Of a stretch of 64,000 nt of DNA, positions 17,649 through 25,371 are shown piece after piece; within the stretch, counting starts at the first letter, position 1, and the number at the start of each line of letters is the position of its first letter. The notes beneath the pieces were generated by a model, which worked only from the letters and a program-made list of their open reading frames with translations, had not been told where the DNA came from and searched no databases. Source of the stretch: BRH-c54 sp036567945 (GTDB lineage Bacteria > Bacteroidota > Bacteroidia > Flavobacteriales_E > Vicingaceae). A program made the position numbers and the translations under genes. The stretch spans positions 4,333 to 68,332 of the forward strand of contig DATCTM010000020.1 in assembly GCA_036567945.1 (NCBI GenBank). The letters are read 5' to 3'.

Positions 17649-19856
17649 TTAGCCATTAAAACTCCAACGCAAACCAAACATAAACCTCCTAGTTTGTAAA
17701 GGTCCATAAGCGTAAGCTGTATCAAAATTTTCACCAAATGGATTTTCAGGATCTACTAATGGTGAAGGCTGAGTATAATTAAACACATTCTTAACAGCTA
17801 CATATAAATTAAGGCTATTTTTAAATTCCTTTGTAATTTGCAAATTGTTCAAGCTATACCAAGGGGAACGTGTTGGTCTTTCAAATGGGTGGTCATATTC
17901 AGGAAGTTTTTGAGGACTGTAAAATTTACCTGACCAACTCATTACTATTTTTGGTTTCTTAAATCTATATTCTACTCCTATTGTTCCACTAAAACGAGGT
18001 GTAAATTCTTGCTCTTCTTTTACCTGATTCCCATCAACATCATTATACACTTGATACATTTCCATAAAGGTTCCTCCTAGACTTATTGACAATGGTTTTA
18101 AAAAAGAATGGTGAATGTTATATGAGACTCCTTTTATAAGAGCATAACCTTTTAAATTATCATAAACAATAAGATTGGGGTTCACGTCATAGTCAGGCAA
18201 AATTTTATTACTAAAATGAGTAAAAAACACGTCCATATCCAATGTGCCAGCACCACCTAGAGCACTATAAACATGATTAAGGTTAAGGTTGGCATTATAA
18301 GACTCTTCTGGTTTTAGGTTTTTTGTAATTTCCACTTTTCTTGCCCCAGAATAAAAAGCATGATCTTCTGTGAATAAATGAACCTGCCTAAACCCTGTTC
18401 CAATATTTAATCTTGCCGTGGTATATAAGCCTAATTTCTGTTTAACATTAAATCTTGGAGCAATAATAACTCCATGCTTTTCGTGATAATCTAACCTAGT
18501 ACCAAAAAGCAAAGATGTTTTCTTAGTAATTGAATATTCATCTTGAGCAAAAACACCTGGAATAAATTCATTCTCATTAGTATAAGATAGTGTATTGTCT
18601 TTATATGTTTGGTAGCGTGATGTTACGCCAACTATCCAATCATGTTTGCCGTGGTGTTTACTCCATAATAAATTGGAATAAAAGATATTTTGACTTGCTT
18701 TGTAACGAGTACTACCATACCAACTGTCTTGAAAGTGATTATTGAAAGAATAGTCAAATCTGATATGTTCTTTAAAAGGCAACTGATAAGAACCAATAAC
18801 TTCGTATCGTTTTGTTTTAACAAATTCACCATACACATCTTCACTTCCTCTATCATCTTTTTCCCATTGTAGCGTACCACCAAATCTATCTTCAAAATAA
18901 TATCTTAGTGCAAGATTTGAAATTCTTTTATCTTTTCGTTTAAAAGTCCATTTATTAAATAGTGTAATTCTGTTATTCAGAGGTATGTCAGTAAAGTTAT
19001 CGTTATTGTCATCAATCTCCAACTGATTATTATACAAATTTGTACTAAAGGTAGTTATAATTTTATCACTTAATTTTGATGTTAAAGCGGCATCTAAATT
19101 ATATTGAGCATGAGTCGTACCAAATGCATGCACCATTAATTTCTCCATATTTTCAGGATTTTTGGTTATTACATTAATCACCCCTCCCACCGCTTCGGTT
19201 CCATAAAGGGTTGATGACGGCCCTTTAATTATTTCAATTCTTTCAATCATTTCGTTTGGTATTCCATTAAGCCCATAAGTTGATGCTAAAGCACTCATAA
19301 GTGGCATTCCATCAATAAGCATTAATGTATATGCACCTTCCATTCCATTAATATGAATACAACTTGTCCCACAAACCCCACAACTCACTTGCTCTTGAAC
19401 ACCGTTAACCATCCCGATAGACTCCATAATGTTATTGCCAGTATTGTTTCTTAAAAATTTTGAAGTAAGTATTTCTACTTTTACTGGAGAGTCTGAAACT
19501 CTAGTCTCTTTCATCGTTCCGGTTACCACTATCTCGTCTAATTCAGCATGCGTTTGTTGAAGTTCTAAAGAAATAATCTTAATATTTCCTTTTTGTATTT
19601 CAATTCTTTTTTTAAAAGGAGCAAATCCTAAACATGAAACCTTAAAAGTATATGTACCATCTGGGACATCTTTAATAATAAAATTCCCATTGTTATCTGT
19701 AGCAGTACCTAACTTAATTTCATCAATAAATATATTTGCGTATTGAACAGCCTTTCCTTCACTAACTACTTTTCCTTTTACATCAGAGGTAGGTTGTTGA
19801 GCTGTTACACAAATACCTGTAAAACCAATTAACGTTAAAATTATAAATCTTTTCAT
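17649..19856 (-). CDS. TonB-dependent outer-membrane receptor with Cys-rich plug
   Basis: A 735-residue receptor. It has a signal peptide, a CarboxypepD_reg-like domain (about 25-100), a TonB box-like start (ELDEIVVTGTM), a plug (about 120-235: LIDGMPLMS, IEIIKGPSSTLYGTEAVGGVINVITK) and a barrel ending in RRFMFGLRWSFNG. It imports a scarce nutrient across the outer membrane using TonB energy. The plug carries an unusual Cys159-x2-Cys162-x3-Cys166 cluster followed by IHINGMEG, which suggests metal or redox binding. The substrate could be a metal, but that is inference. A minus-strand TATTTTTG -7 box lies at 19891-19898. Confidence 0.88.
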   Translation of the reverse strand: MKRFIILTLIGFTGICVTAQQPTSDVKGKVVSEGKAVQYANIFIDEIKLGTATDNNGNFIIKDVPDGTYTFKVSCLGFAPFKKRIEIQKGNIKIISLELQQTHAELDEIVVTGTMKETRVSDSPVKVEILTSKFLRNNTGNNIMESIGMVNGVQEQVSCGVCGTSCIHINGMEGAYTLMLIDGMPLMSALASTYGLNGIPNEMIERIEIIKGPSSTLYGTEAVGGVINVITKNPENMEKLMVHAFGTTHAQYNLDAALTSKLSDKIITTFSTNLYNNQLEIDDNNDNFTDIPLNNRITLFNKWTFKRKDKRISNLALRYYFEDRFGGTLQWEKDDRGSEDVYGEFVKTKRYEVIGSYQLPFKEHIRFDYSFNNHFQDSWYGSTRYKASQNIFYSNLLWSKHHGKHDWIVGVTSRYQTYKDNTLSYTNENEFIPGVFAQDEYSITKKTSLLFGTRLDYHEKHGVIIAPRFNVKQKLGLYTTARLNIGTGFRQVHLFTEDHAFYSGARKVEITKNLKPEESYNANLNLNHVYSALGGAGTLDMDVFFTHFSNKILPDYDVNPNLIVYDNLKGYALIKGVSYNIHHSFLKPLSISLGGTFMEMYQVYNDVDGNQVKEEQEFTPRFSGTIGVEYRFKKPKIVMSWSGKFYSPQKLPEYDHPFERPTRSPWYSLNNLQITKEFKNSLNLYVAVKNVFNYTQPSPLVDPENPFGENFDTAYAYGPLQTRRFMFGLRWSFNG

Positions 19857-19890
19857 AACTATTTTTATTTAGACTAATTCTAAATTGTGG

Positions 19891-19898
19891 CAAAAATA
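19891..19898 (-). promoter_or_regulatory. Candidate -7 promoter box of the TonB-dependent receptor
   Basis: CAAAAATA on the plus strand reads TATTTTTG on the minus strand and matches TAnnTTTG. It lies 35 bases before the receptor ATG. No TTG occurs at the expected -33 spacing, so the site may need an activator or be fortuitous. Confidence 0.4.
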
Positions 19899-20052
19899 TT
19901 ATTGAACAATTATTATAATTATGATTCTCCTCATATTCTGAAAAAAATTATTTAGCTATCGAAATAGTAACAATATAGTGAATAAAAAGCAAATTGTATT
20001 AATATAATAATTAAGTTGTTTGAACCCTACATTTAATCCACCAAAGTTTTAT

Positions 20053-20060
20053 TACTTTTG
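20053..20060 (+). promoter_or_regulatory. Candidate -7 promoter box of lysS
   Basis: TACTTTTG fits TAnnTTTG and lies 17-20 bases before the ATG pair at 20077/20080. It also argues that the reading frame upstream of 20077 is not translated. The -33 element is not clear. Confidence 0.5.
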
Positions 20061-20076
20061 CAGCCTTAATTTTTTA

Positions 20077-21789
20077 ATGATGAGCATACAATTATCGGAA
20101 CAAGAACAAATTAGAAGAGCATCTCTGACAAAACTCAGGGAGCTAGGAATAGAGCCATATCCGGCAGCAAAATTCCCTGTTGATACGTTAACAAAAGACA
20201 TAAAAGATAATTTTGAAGAAGGTAAAGAAGTAATTCTTGCTGGGAGAATTATGAGTAGAAGGATTATGGGAAAAGCTTCTTTTGCCGAATTGAAAGACAG
20301 TTCCGGAAGAATTCAAATTTATATTAACAGAGATGAAATTTGTCCTGATGAAGATAAAACGCTTTACAATGAAGTATTCAAAAAATTACTTGATATTGGT
20401 GATTTTATTGGCGTGAAAGGAGTTTTATTTACCACTCAAGTTGGTGAACAATCCGTAAAAATTAAAGAAATTTCGGTTTTAAGCAAAGCTCTAAAACCAT
20501 TACCTATAGTAAAAACAGATGATGAAGGAAAAGTACATGATGCTTTTTCAGATCCTGAATTGCGTTATCGTCAGCGTTATGTTGACTTGGTAGTAAACGA
20601 CCATGTGAAAGATATTTTTGTAAAACGTACCAAACTTTTTAATGCCATGCGTCAGTTTTTTAACGACAAAGGTTATTTAGAAGTAGAAACTCCTATTTTA
20701 CAAGCTATCCCCGGTGGTGCTGCTGCCAAACCATTTATTACTCATCACAATGCGCTAGATATTCCGCTTTATATGCGAATTGCCAACGAGCTTTATTTAA
20801 AAAGACTAATAGTTGGTGGTTTTGATGGTGTTTATGAGTTCTCTAAAAACTTCCGTAACGAAGGAATGGACAGAACCCATAACCCTGAATTTACCGCTAT
20901 GGAAATTTATGTTTCCTATAAAGATTACCATTGGATGATGGAGTTTACCGAAAACTTATTGGAGTTTTGTGCTACACAAGTAAACGGTACTACCAAAGCT
21001 AAATTTGGTAATCACGAAATTGATTTTAAAGCTCCGTATAAAAGAGTAACTATGCGTCAGGCGATTATTGACCATACCGGCTTTGATATTAATGACAAAT
21101 CTGAAGAAGAATTGCGAAAAGCTTGCTTAGACATGGGTATTGAAGTTGATGACTCCATGGGCAAAGGCAAGTTAATTGATGAAATGTTCGGTGAAAAATG
21201 TGAAGGCAACTACATTCAGCCCACATTTATTATTGATTATCCAAAAGAGATGTCGCCATTGTGTAAACAACACAGAGATAATCCGGAATTAACCGAACGT
21301 TTTGAGTTAATGATTTGCGGTAAAGAGGTAGCCAATGCTTACTCTGAGCTAAACGACCCAATAGATCAACGTGAACGTTTTGAAGAGCAGCTAAAACTCT
21401 CTGAAAAAGGCGATGATGAAGCTATGTTTATAGATAATGATTTTATTAGAGCGTTGGAATATGGCATGCCACCTACAAGTGGCTTGGGTATTGGTATGGA
21501 TAGATTAATCATGTTCTTAACCAATAACCAATCTATTCAAGAAGTGTTGTTTTTTCCACAAATGAAACCGGAAATTGTATCTACAAAAAAAGCATTGGAA
21601 CTAAACGAAAATGAAAAAGCCATTTTTGACATACTTTCTAAAAATGGAAAAATGAACATGAACGACTTGAAAGATGCTGTGGGATTATCTAATAAACAAT
21701 GGGACAAAGGAATTAAATCACTCAGTAAATTTGGCTTGACTAAAGTTACCAAAACCAATGATGCCTTAATTGTTGAAGTAGCTGAATAA
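20077..21789 (+). CDS. lysS: Lysyl-tRNA synthetase (class II)
   Basis: Charges tRNA-Lys with lysine. The N-terminal OB-fold anticodon-binding domain (VILAGRIMSRRIMGKASFAEL) is followed by the class II core. Motif 2 is FRNEGMDRTHNPEFTAMEIY and motif 3 is GLGIGMDRLIMFLTN. About 570 residues, slightly long: a C-terminal extension of about 70 residues after motif 3 (ELNENEKAIFDILSKNGKMN onward) looks like a small winged-helix-like add-on. The start is the ATG at 20077 or the adjacent one at 20080; a longer frame back to 20020 would overlap the -7 box. Confidence 0.96.
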   Translation: MMSIQLSEQEQIRRASLTKLRELGIEPYPAAKFPVDTLTKDIKDNFEEGKEVILAGRIMSRRIMGKASFAELKDSSGRIQIYINRDEICPDEDKTLYNEVFKKLLDIGDFIGVKGVLFTTQVGEQSVKIKEISVLSKALKPLPIVKTDDEGKVHDAFSDPELRYRQRYVDLVVNDHVKDIFVKRTKLFNAMRQFFNDKGYLEVETPILQAIPGGAAAKPFITHHNALDIPLYMRIANELYLKRLIVGGFDGVYEFSKNFRNEGMDRTHNPEFTAMEIYVSYKDYHWMMEFTENLLEFCATQVNGTTKAKFGNHEIDFKAPYKRVTMRQAIIDHTGFDINDKSEEELRKACLDMGIEVDDSMGKGKLIDEMFGEKCEGNYIQPTFIIDYPKEMSPLCKQHRDNPELTERFELMICGKEVANAYSELNDPIDQRERFEEQLKLSEKGDDEAMFIDNDFIRALEYGMPPTSGLGIGMDRLIMFLTNNQSIQEVLFFPQMKPEIVSTKKALELNENEKAIFDILSKNGKMNMNDLKDAVGLSNKQWDKGIKSLSKFGLTKVTKTNDALIVEVAE

Positions 21790-21811
21790 TTAGAACTCCT
21801 ATAAAAAACCT

Positions 21812-21847
21812 AAAAAGTGCTTTGATTTTCTTCATAGCACTTTTTTT
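21812..21847 (+). terminator. Intrinsic terminator after lysS
   Basis: Stem AAAAGTGCT / AGCACTTTT around a loop of about 14 bases, followed by a T-run, starting about 20 bases after the lysS stop. Confidence 0.8.
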
Positions 21848-21919
21848 ATGCTTTCATCTTTTAATTCTTATGTTTTTAATACCTTTACCGCTATTAAAGT
21901 CAATTGAATTTTTATAAAA

Positions 21920-22792
21920 ATGACAAGAATAGAAGTGCTAAAAACCTATAAAATATTTATAGACGGGAAATTCCCAAGGACAGAATCAGGAAGGTATTAC
22001 ATACCCGAAAATAAGTGCGGAAACATCTGTTTATCTTCTAGAAAAGATGTTAGAAATGCAGTTGTTGCAGCTGGTAATGCTACTTCCAAATGGCAAAGTG
22101 CTACAGCTTTTAACAAAAGCCAAGTGATTTACCGCATAGCAGAAATTTTAGAAGGCAGAAAAGCTCAGTTTATTGATGAATTAACGAAACAAGGATATAA
22201 AGCGAAAGAAGCCGAAAAAGAAGTTGTAACCGCTATAGATAGAATTATTTATTATGCCGGATGGTGCGATAAATTTACACCTGTTTTCAGTTCGGTAAAT
22301 CCTGTTGCCACACAACATTTTAACTTTACCGCTCCCGAAGCTGTTGGTACAGTTGCCATTTTAGCTCCTGAAAAGTCAGGGTTACTAGGACTAGTTTCTG
22401 CAATTATTCCGGTTATAGTTGGAGGAAATACCGTTGTGGTTTTAGCTTCAGAAAGTTTGCCACTTTGTGCCATTACATTTGCCGAAGTACTAAATACATC
22501 TGACGTTCCCAGTGGTGTAGTAAATATCCTTACGGGAAAAAGAAGTGAATTATCAGAACATTTTGCTACACACATGGATATAAAAGGGTTGTTGTATTAT
22601 GGAAGTGACAAAAAAGAAATAAGTTCCATTCAAAAAAATGCGGTAAACAACCTTAAAAGAATAACCATAAGAGAGGAAAACGATTTGTACAACGAATCGC
22701 ACCAAACACCTTATTTAATTGAAGACTTTTTAGAAATGAAAACCACTTGGCATCCTATTGAAATAATTGGAGCTTCGGGTAGTGGTTATTAA
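21920..22792 (+). CDS. Shortened aldehyde-dehydrogenase-like protein, no catalytic Cys region
   Basis: Only 290 residues, against about 480 for a full aldehyde dehydrogenase. The N-terminal and NAD-binding-type parts are recognisable: YKIFIDGKFPRTESGRYYIP, KDVRNAVVAAGNATSKWQSA, IIYYAGWCDKF and VGTVAILAPEKSGLLGLVSA followed by PVIVGGNTVVVLASE. The sequence stops soon after the region where the catalytic domain should begin; no GQxC catalytic cysteine segment is seen. The frame has no internal stop and no remnant of the missing half follows, so it reads as a stable short protein, not a fresh pseudogene. It precedes cysQ by eight bases. It may be a non-catalytic partner of a full-length paralogue elsewhere; that is inference. 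Confidence 0.68.
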   Translation: MTRIEVLKTYKIFIDGKFPRTESGRYYIPENKCGNICLSSRKDVRNAVVAAGNATSKWQSATAFNKSQVIYRIAEILEGRKAQFIDELTKQGYKAKEAEKEVVTAIDRIIYYAGWCDKFTPVFSSVNPVATQHFNFTAPEAVGTVAILAPEKSGLLGLVSAIIPVIVGGNTVVVLASESLPLCAITFAEVLNTSDVPSGVVNILTGKRSELSEHFATHMDIKGLLYYGSDKKEISSIQKNAVNNLKRITIREENDLYNESHQTPYLIEDFLEMKTTWHPIEIIGASGSGY

Positions 22793-22800
22793 TAAAGATT

Positions 22801-23595
22801 ATGAATAGAAATGAATTACTTTTAACAGCAATAAATGCTGCTATTGATGCAGGAAAAGAAATTTTAACGGTTTATTCTACCGACTTTCAAGTGGAAAACA
22901 AAGCAGATAAATCACCACTTACCGAAGCAGACAAAAGAGCACATGCTGCAATTGTAAACAAATTAAAAAGTACCAATTTACCTATTCTTAGTGAGGAAGG
23001 TAAATCCATCCCTTACGAAGAAAGAAAAGCCTGGAATCAATTTTGGATGGTAGACCCTTTAGATGGTACCAAAGAGTTTATTAATAAAAATGGAGAATTT
23101 ACCGTAAACATTGCATTAATTGAAAATCAACTTTCCACTATGGGTGTGATTTATGTTCCGGTAACTAGAGAACTGTATTTTTCTGATGAAAAAGCATATA
23201 AAATAAATAACATTACTACTGCTGCTAACACACTTGCAGATTTGATAACTACTGCTAACAAATTACCGCTTAAAACAGAAAGAACTGATTTTGTAGTAGT
23301 AGCGAGTCGCTCACACATGAGTGATGAAACTAAAACCTTTATTGAAGAAAAAGAAACTGAACACAATAGTATCAGTTTACTATCAAAAGGTAGTTCACTA
23401 AAATTGTGTATGGTAGCCGAAAATGCTGCCGATTGTTATCCAAGATTTGCTCCAACCATGGAATGGGACACCGCTGCAGGAAACGCTATTATTAATGCCG
23501 CAGGAGGTATTGTAATAGATCAAACTACCCAAGAAAAAATGAAATACAATAAAGAAAACCTGTTAAACAACTGGTTTTTAGCTCAATTAAATTAA
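22801..23595 (+). CDS. cysQ: 3'(2'),5'-bisphosphate nucleotidase CysQ
   Basis: An inositol-monophosphatase-family enzyme that removes a phosphate from PAP/PAPS, recycling the by-product of sulfate assimilation and sulfotransfer. Metal-binding motifs are present: EADKRAHAAI, LSEEGKSIPYEERK, the core MVDPLDGTKEFI (about residues 80-91) and the late EWDTAAGNAIINAAGG. Length (264) is typical. It follows the short aldehyde-dehydrogenase-like gene and precedes the GldH-like lipoprotein by 22 bases, so the three probably share a transcript. Confidence 0.92.
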   Translation: MNRNELLLTAINAAIDAGKEILTVYSTDFQVENKADKSPLTEADKRAHAAIVNKLKSTNLPILSEEGKSIPYEERKAWNQFWMVDPLDGTKEFINKNGEFTVNIALIENQLSTMGVIYVPVTRELYFSDEKAYKINNITTAANTLADLITTANKLPLKTERTDFVVVASRSHMSDETKTFIEEKETEHNSISLLSKGSSLKLCMVAENAADCYPRFAPTMEWDTAAGNAIINAAGGIVIDQTTQEKMKYNKENLLNNWFLAQLN

Positions 23596-23617
23596 TCACT
23601 TCTAAAACTTTATTCCT

Positions 23618-24088
23618 ATGAAATATTTACTTTCTGTTACCTTAATTGTTTTTTTATTTATAACTAGTTGCCAGCCTGAAGGTAGAGTTTTTGTTGAACA
23701 TAAAGAACTTTCACCAGATTTAGAATGGCTAAAAAAAGACAGCCGAGAATTTAAAGTATTGATTGAAGATAATTCTATCAATTACGATTTTAAAATCTCC
23801 TTTAGATATGCTAACGGCTATCAATATAAAACAGCCAATATTGTTATAAAAGAAATTTCACCAAGTGGAAAGGAAACCACCAATAACTATGAATTAACTA
23901 TTAGAAATGAAAATGGCGAATATATTGGAGAAGCGGGTTACGATATTTGGGATAGTGAACACTTAGTTGAGCCATCAAAAAAGTTTGAAGAAAGTGGAAC
24001 TTACACCTATATTATCGAACATAATATGCCCAAAGATCCATTACATTTCGCAATGGAAGTAGGCATTATAGTGGATAAAGCGAAATAA
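23618..24088 (+). CDS. gldH: GldH-like gliding-motility lipoprotein
   Basis: A 156-residue lipoprotein with signal peptide MKYLLSVTLIVFLFITSC (lipobox ITSC). The body resembles GldH in pattern: an early W-x-K-D-S block (LEWLKKDSREF), a middle strand pair (FRYANGYQYKTANIVIKEIS), ENGEYIGEAGYDIWDSEHL, and an ending with AMEVGIIVDK. GldH is needed for gliding and for stability of the gliding/T9SS apparatus in Flavobacterium. The assignment rests on visual pattern only and could be a distant relative. Confidence 0.55.
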   Translation: MKYLLSVTLIVFLFITSCQPEGRVFVEHKELSPDLEWLKKDSREFKVLIEDNSINYDFKISFRYANGYQYKTANIVIKEISPSGKETTNNYELTIRNENGEYIGEAGYDIWDSEHLVEPSKKFEESGTYTYIIEHNMPKDPLHFAMEVGIIVDKAK

Positions 24089-24110
24089 GCAACTGATTTT
24101 TAACAAAAAA

Positions 24111-24141
24111 TTGTAAGGCATTAAAATCTTACTTATTTTTG
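24111..24141 (+). promoter_or_regulatory. Promoter of the SAM-riboswitch/metH transcript
   Basis: TTG at 24111-24113 and TATTTTTG at 24134-24141 with 20 bases between them match the Bacteroidota promoter pattern. The inferred start point near 24147 puts the whole SAM-I aptamer inside the leader. Confidence 0.72.
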
Positions 24142-24185
24142 TACTTACGTTCTTTAGAAATAAAATTGTCTGCACGGATTCCGTG

Positions 24186-24307
24186 TTTATCAAGAAAGGT
24201 GGAGGGAATAGGCCCTGTGAAACCTTGGCAACCAACTATAAGTCTTGCATAAGCGAGATTGGAAAATCGGTGCTAAATCCTATCCCGATAAATCGGGAAA
24301 AGATAAG
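24186..24307 (+). ncRNA. SAM-I (S-box) riboswitch aptamer
   Basis: The hallmark core is readable: TATCAAGAAAGGTGGAGGGA, then GGCCCTGTGAAACC, TTGGCAACC and the late CGGTGCTAAATCC. Closing helix P1 is 24186-24191 (TTTATC) with 24302-24307 (GATAAG). The aptamer binds S-adenosylmethionine and here controls the methionine synthase genes downstream. P1's 3' strand can instead pair with the terminator loop, as described for the neighbouring terminator. Spacing from the promoter and to metH is as expected for this class. Confidence 0.95.
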
Positions 24308-24325
24308 TAGAAAAATATAAAAGAG

Positions 24326-24358
24326 ACCCTTCTGCTTATCCTAACAGAAGGGTTTTTT
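24326..24358 (+). terminator. Riboswitch-controlled intrinsic terminator
   Basis: Perfect nine-base stem ACCCTTCTG (24326-24334) / CAGAAGGGT (24345-24353) with a ten-base loop and T-run. The competing antiterminator pairs 24302-24312 (GATAAGTAGAA) with 24330-24340 (TTCTGCTTATC), eleven pairs with one G-U. It uses the P1 3' strand, so SAM binding favours termination. Confidence 0.9.
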
Positions 24359-24371
24359 GTTTTTATTAAAT

Positions 24372-25355
24372 ATGGCAAATATTAGAGACGAACTCAAAAA
24401 AAGAATATTAGTATTGGATGGTGCAATGGGCACTATGATTCAGCAATACAAACTTACCGAAGAAGATTTTAGAGGCGAACGATTTAAAAATCACTCTTGT
24501 CCGCTAAAAGGAAATAATGATATCCTTTCTATTACCAAACCTGAGGTAATTAAAGCTATTCATAGTAAATACTTAGCAGCAGGAGCCGACATTATAGAAA
24601 CCAACTCTTTCGGAAGCACTTCTATCGCCCAAGAAGACTACCAGTTGCAAGGTGCAGTTTATGATATTAATTACGCTTGTGCCAAAATTGCCAAAGAGGT
24701 TGCTGAGGAATTCACAAAAAAAACACCTGAAAAACCTCGTTTTGTAGCAGGTTCTATTGGCCCAACTACTAAATTGGCTTCTATGTCTCCTGACGTAAAC
24801 GATCCCGGTTTTAGAAACATTTCTTTTGACGAGTTACGAATTGCTTTTAAAGAACAAGCTAAAGGATTAATTGAAGGGGGCGCTGACTTATTATTGGTTG
24901 AAACCATTACTGACACATTAAATGCTAAAGCAGCATTATTGGCAATCAACGAAATTCAACAAGAACTAAACACCAATTTACCTGTAATGATTTCAGGAAC
25001 TATAACTGATGCCAGTGGACGTACACTTTCAGGACAAACTACTGAAGCCTTTTTAATTTCTGTTCAACACTCCAAACCGTTAAGCATAGGGTTAAACTGT
25101 GCCTTAGGAGCAGCAGCCCTTCGTCCCTATTTGCAAGTGTTACGTAATAAATCTAATTTTCATGTTTCAGCACACCCTAATGCAGGTTTACCTAACGAAA
25201 TGGGGGAATATGATGAAAGTCCCGAACAAATGGCTGCTCAAATTAAAGTTTTCTTAGATGAAGGCTTAGTGGATATTGTTGGTGGTTGTTGCGGAACAAC
25301 TCCAGAACATATAAAAGCTATTGCTGAACTAGTGAAGAAATATCCAAAAAACTAA
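24372..25355 (+). CDS. metH: Methionine synthase, homocysteine-binding subunit (split MetH, N-terminal part)
   Basis: A 327-residue homocysteine S-methyltransferase barrel: VLDGAMGTMIQQY at the start, TNSFGSTSIA, GLNCALGAAALRPYL (first zinc Cys) and GGCCGTTPEHI near the C-terminus (paired zinc Cys). In E. coli this is the first domain of the single MetH chain; here it is its own gene. I use the ATG at 24372, because the TTG 15 bases earlier lies inside the terminator T-run. It is controlled by the SAM-I riboswitch immediately upstream and is followed by the rest of MetH after a 16-base gap. Confidence 0.94.
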   Translation: MANIRDELKKRILVLDGAMGTMIQQYKLTEEDFRGERFKNHSCPLKGNNDILSITKPEVIKAIHSKYLAAGADIIETNSFGSTSIAQEDYQLQGAVYDINYACAKIAKEVAEEFTKKTPEKPRFVAGSIGPTTKLASMSPDVNDPGFRNISFDELRIAFKEQAKGLIEGGADLLLVETITDTLNAKAALLAINEIQQELNTNLPVMISGTITDASGRTLSGQTTEAFLISVQHSKPLSIGLNCALGAAALRPYLQVLRNKSNFHVSAHPNAGLPNEMGEYDESPEQMAAQIKVFLDEGLVDIVGGCCGTTPEHIKAIAELVKKYPKN

Positions 25356-25371
25356 AAAATTGTACTAAACC

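Noticed and set aside
20020..20076. TTG start extending lysS by 19 codons
   Set aside because: The extension covers a -7 promoter box and shows no synthetase-like sequence.
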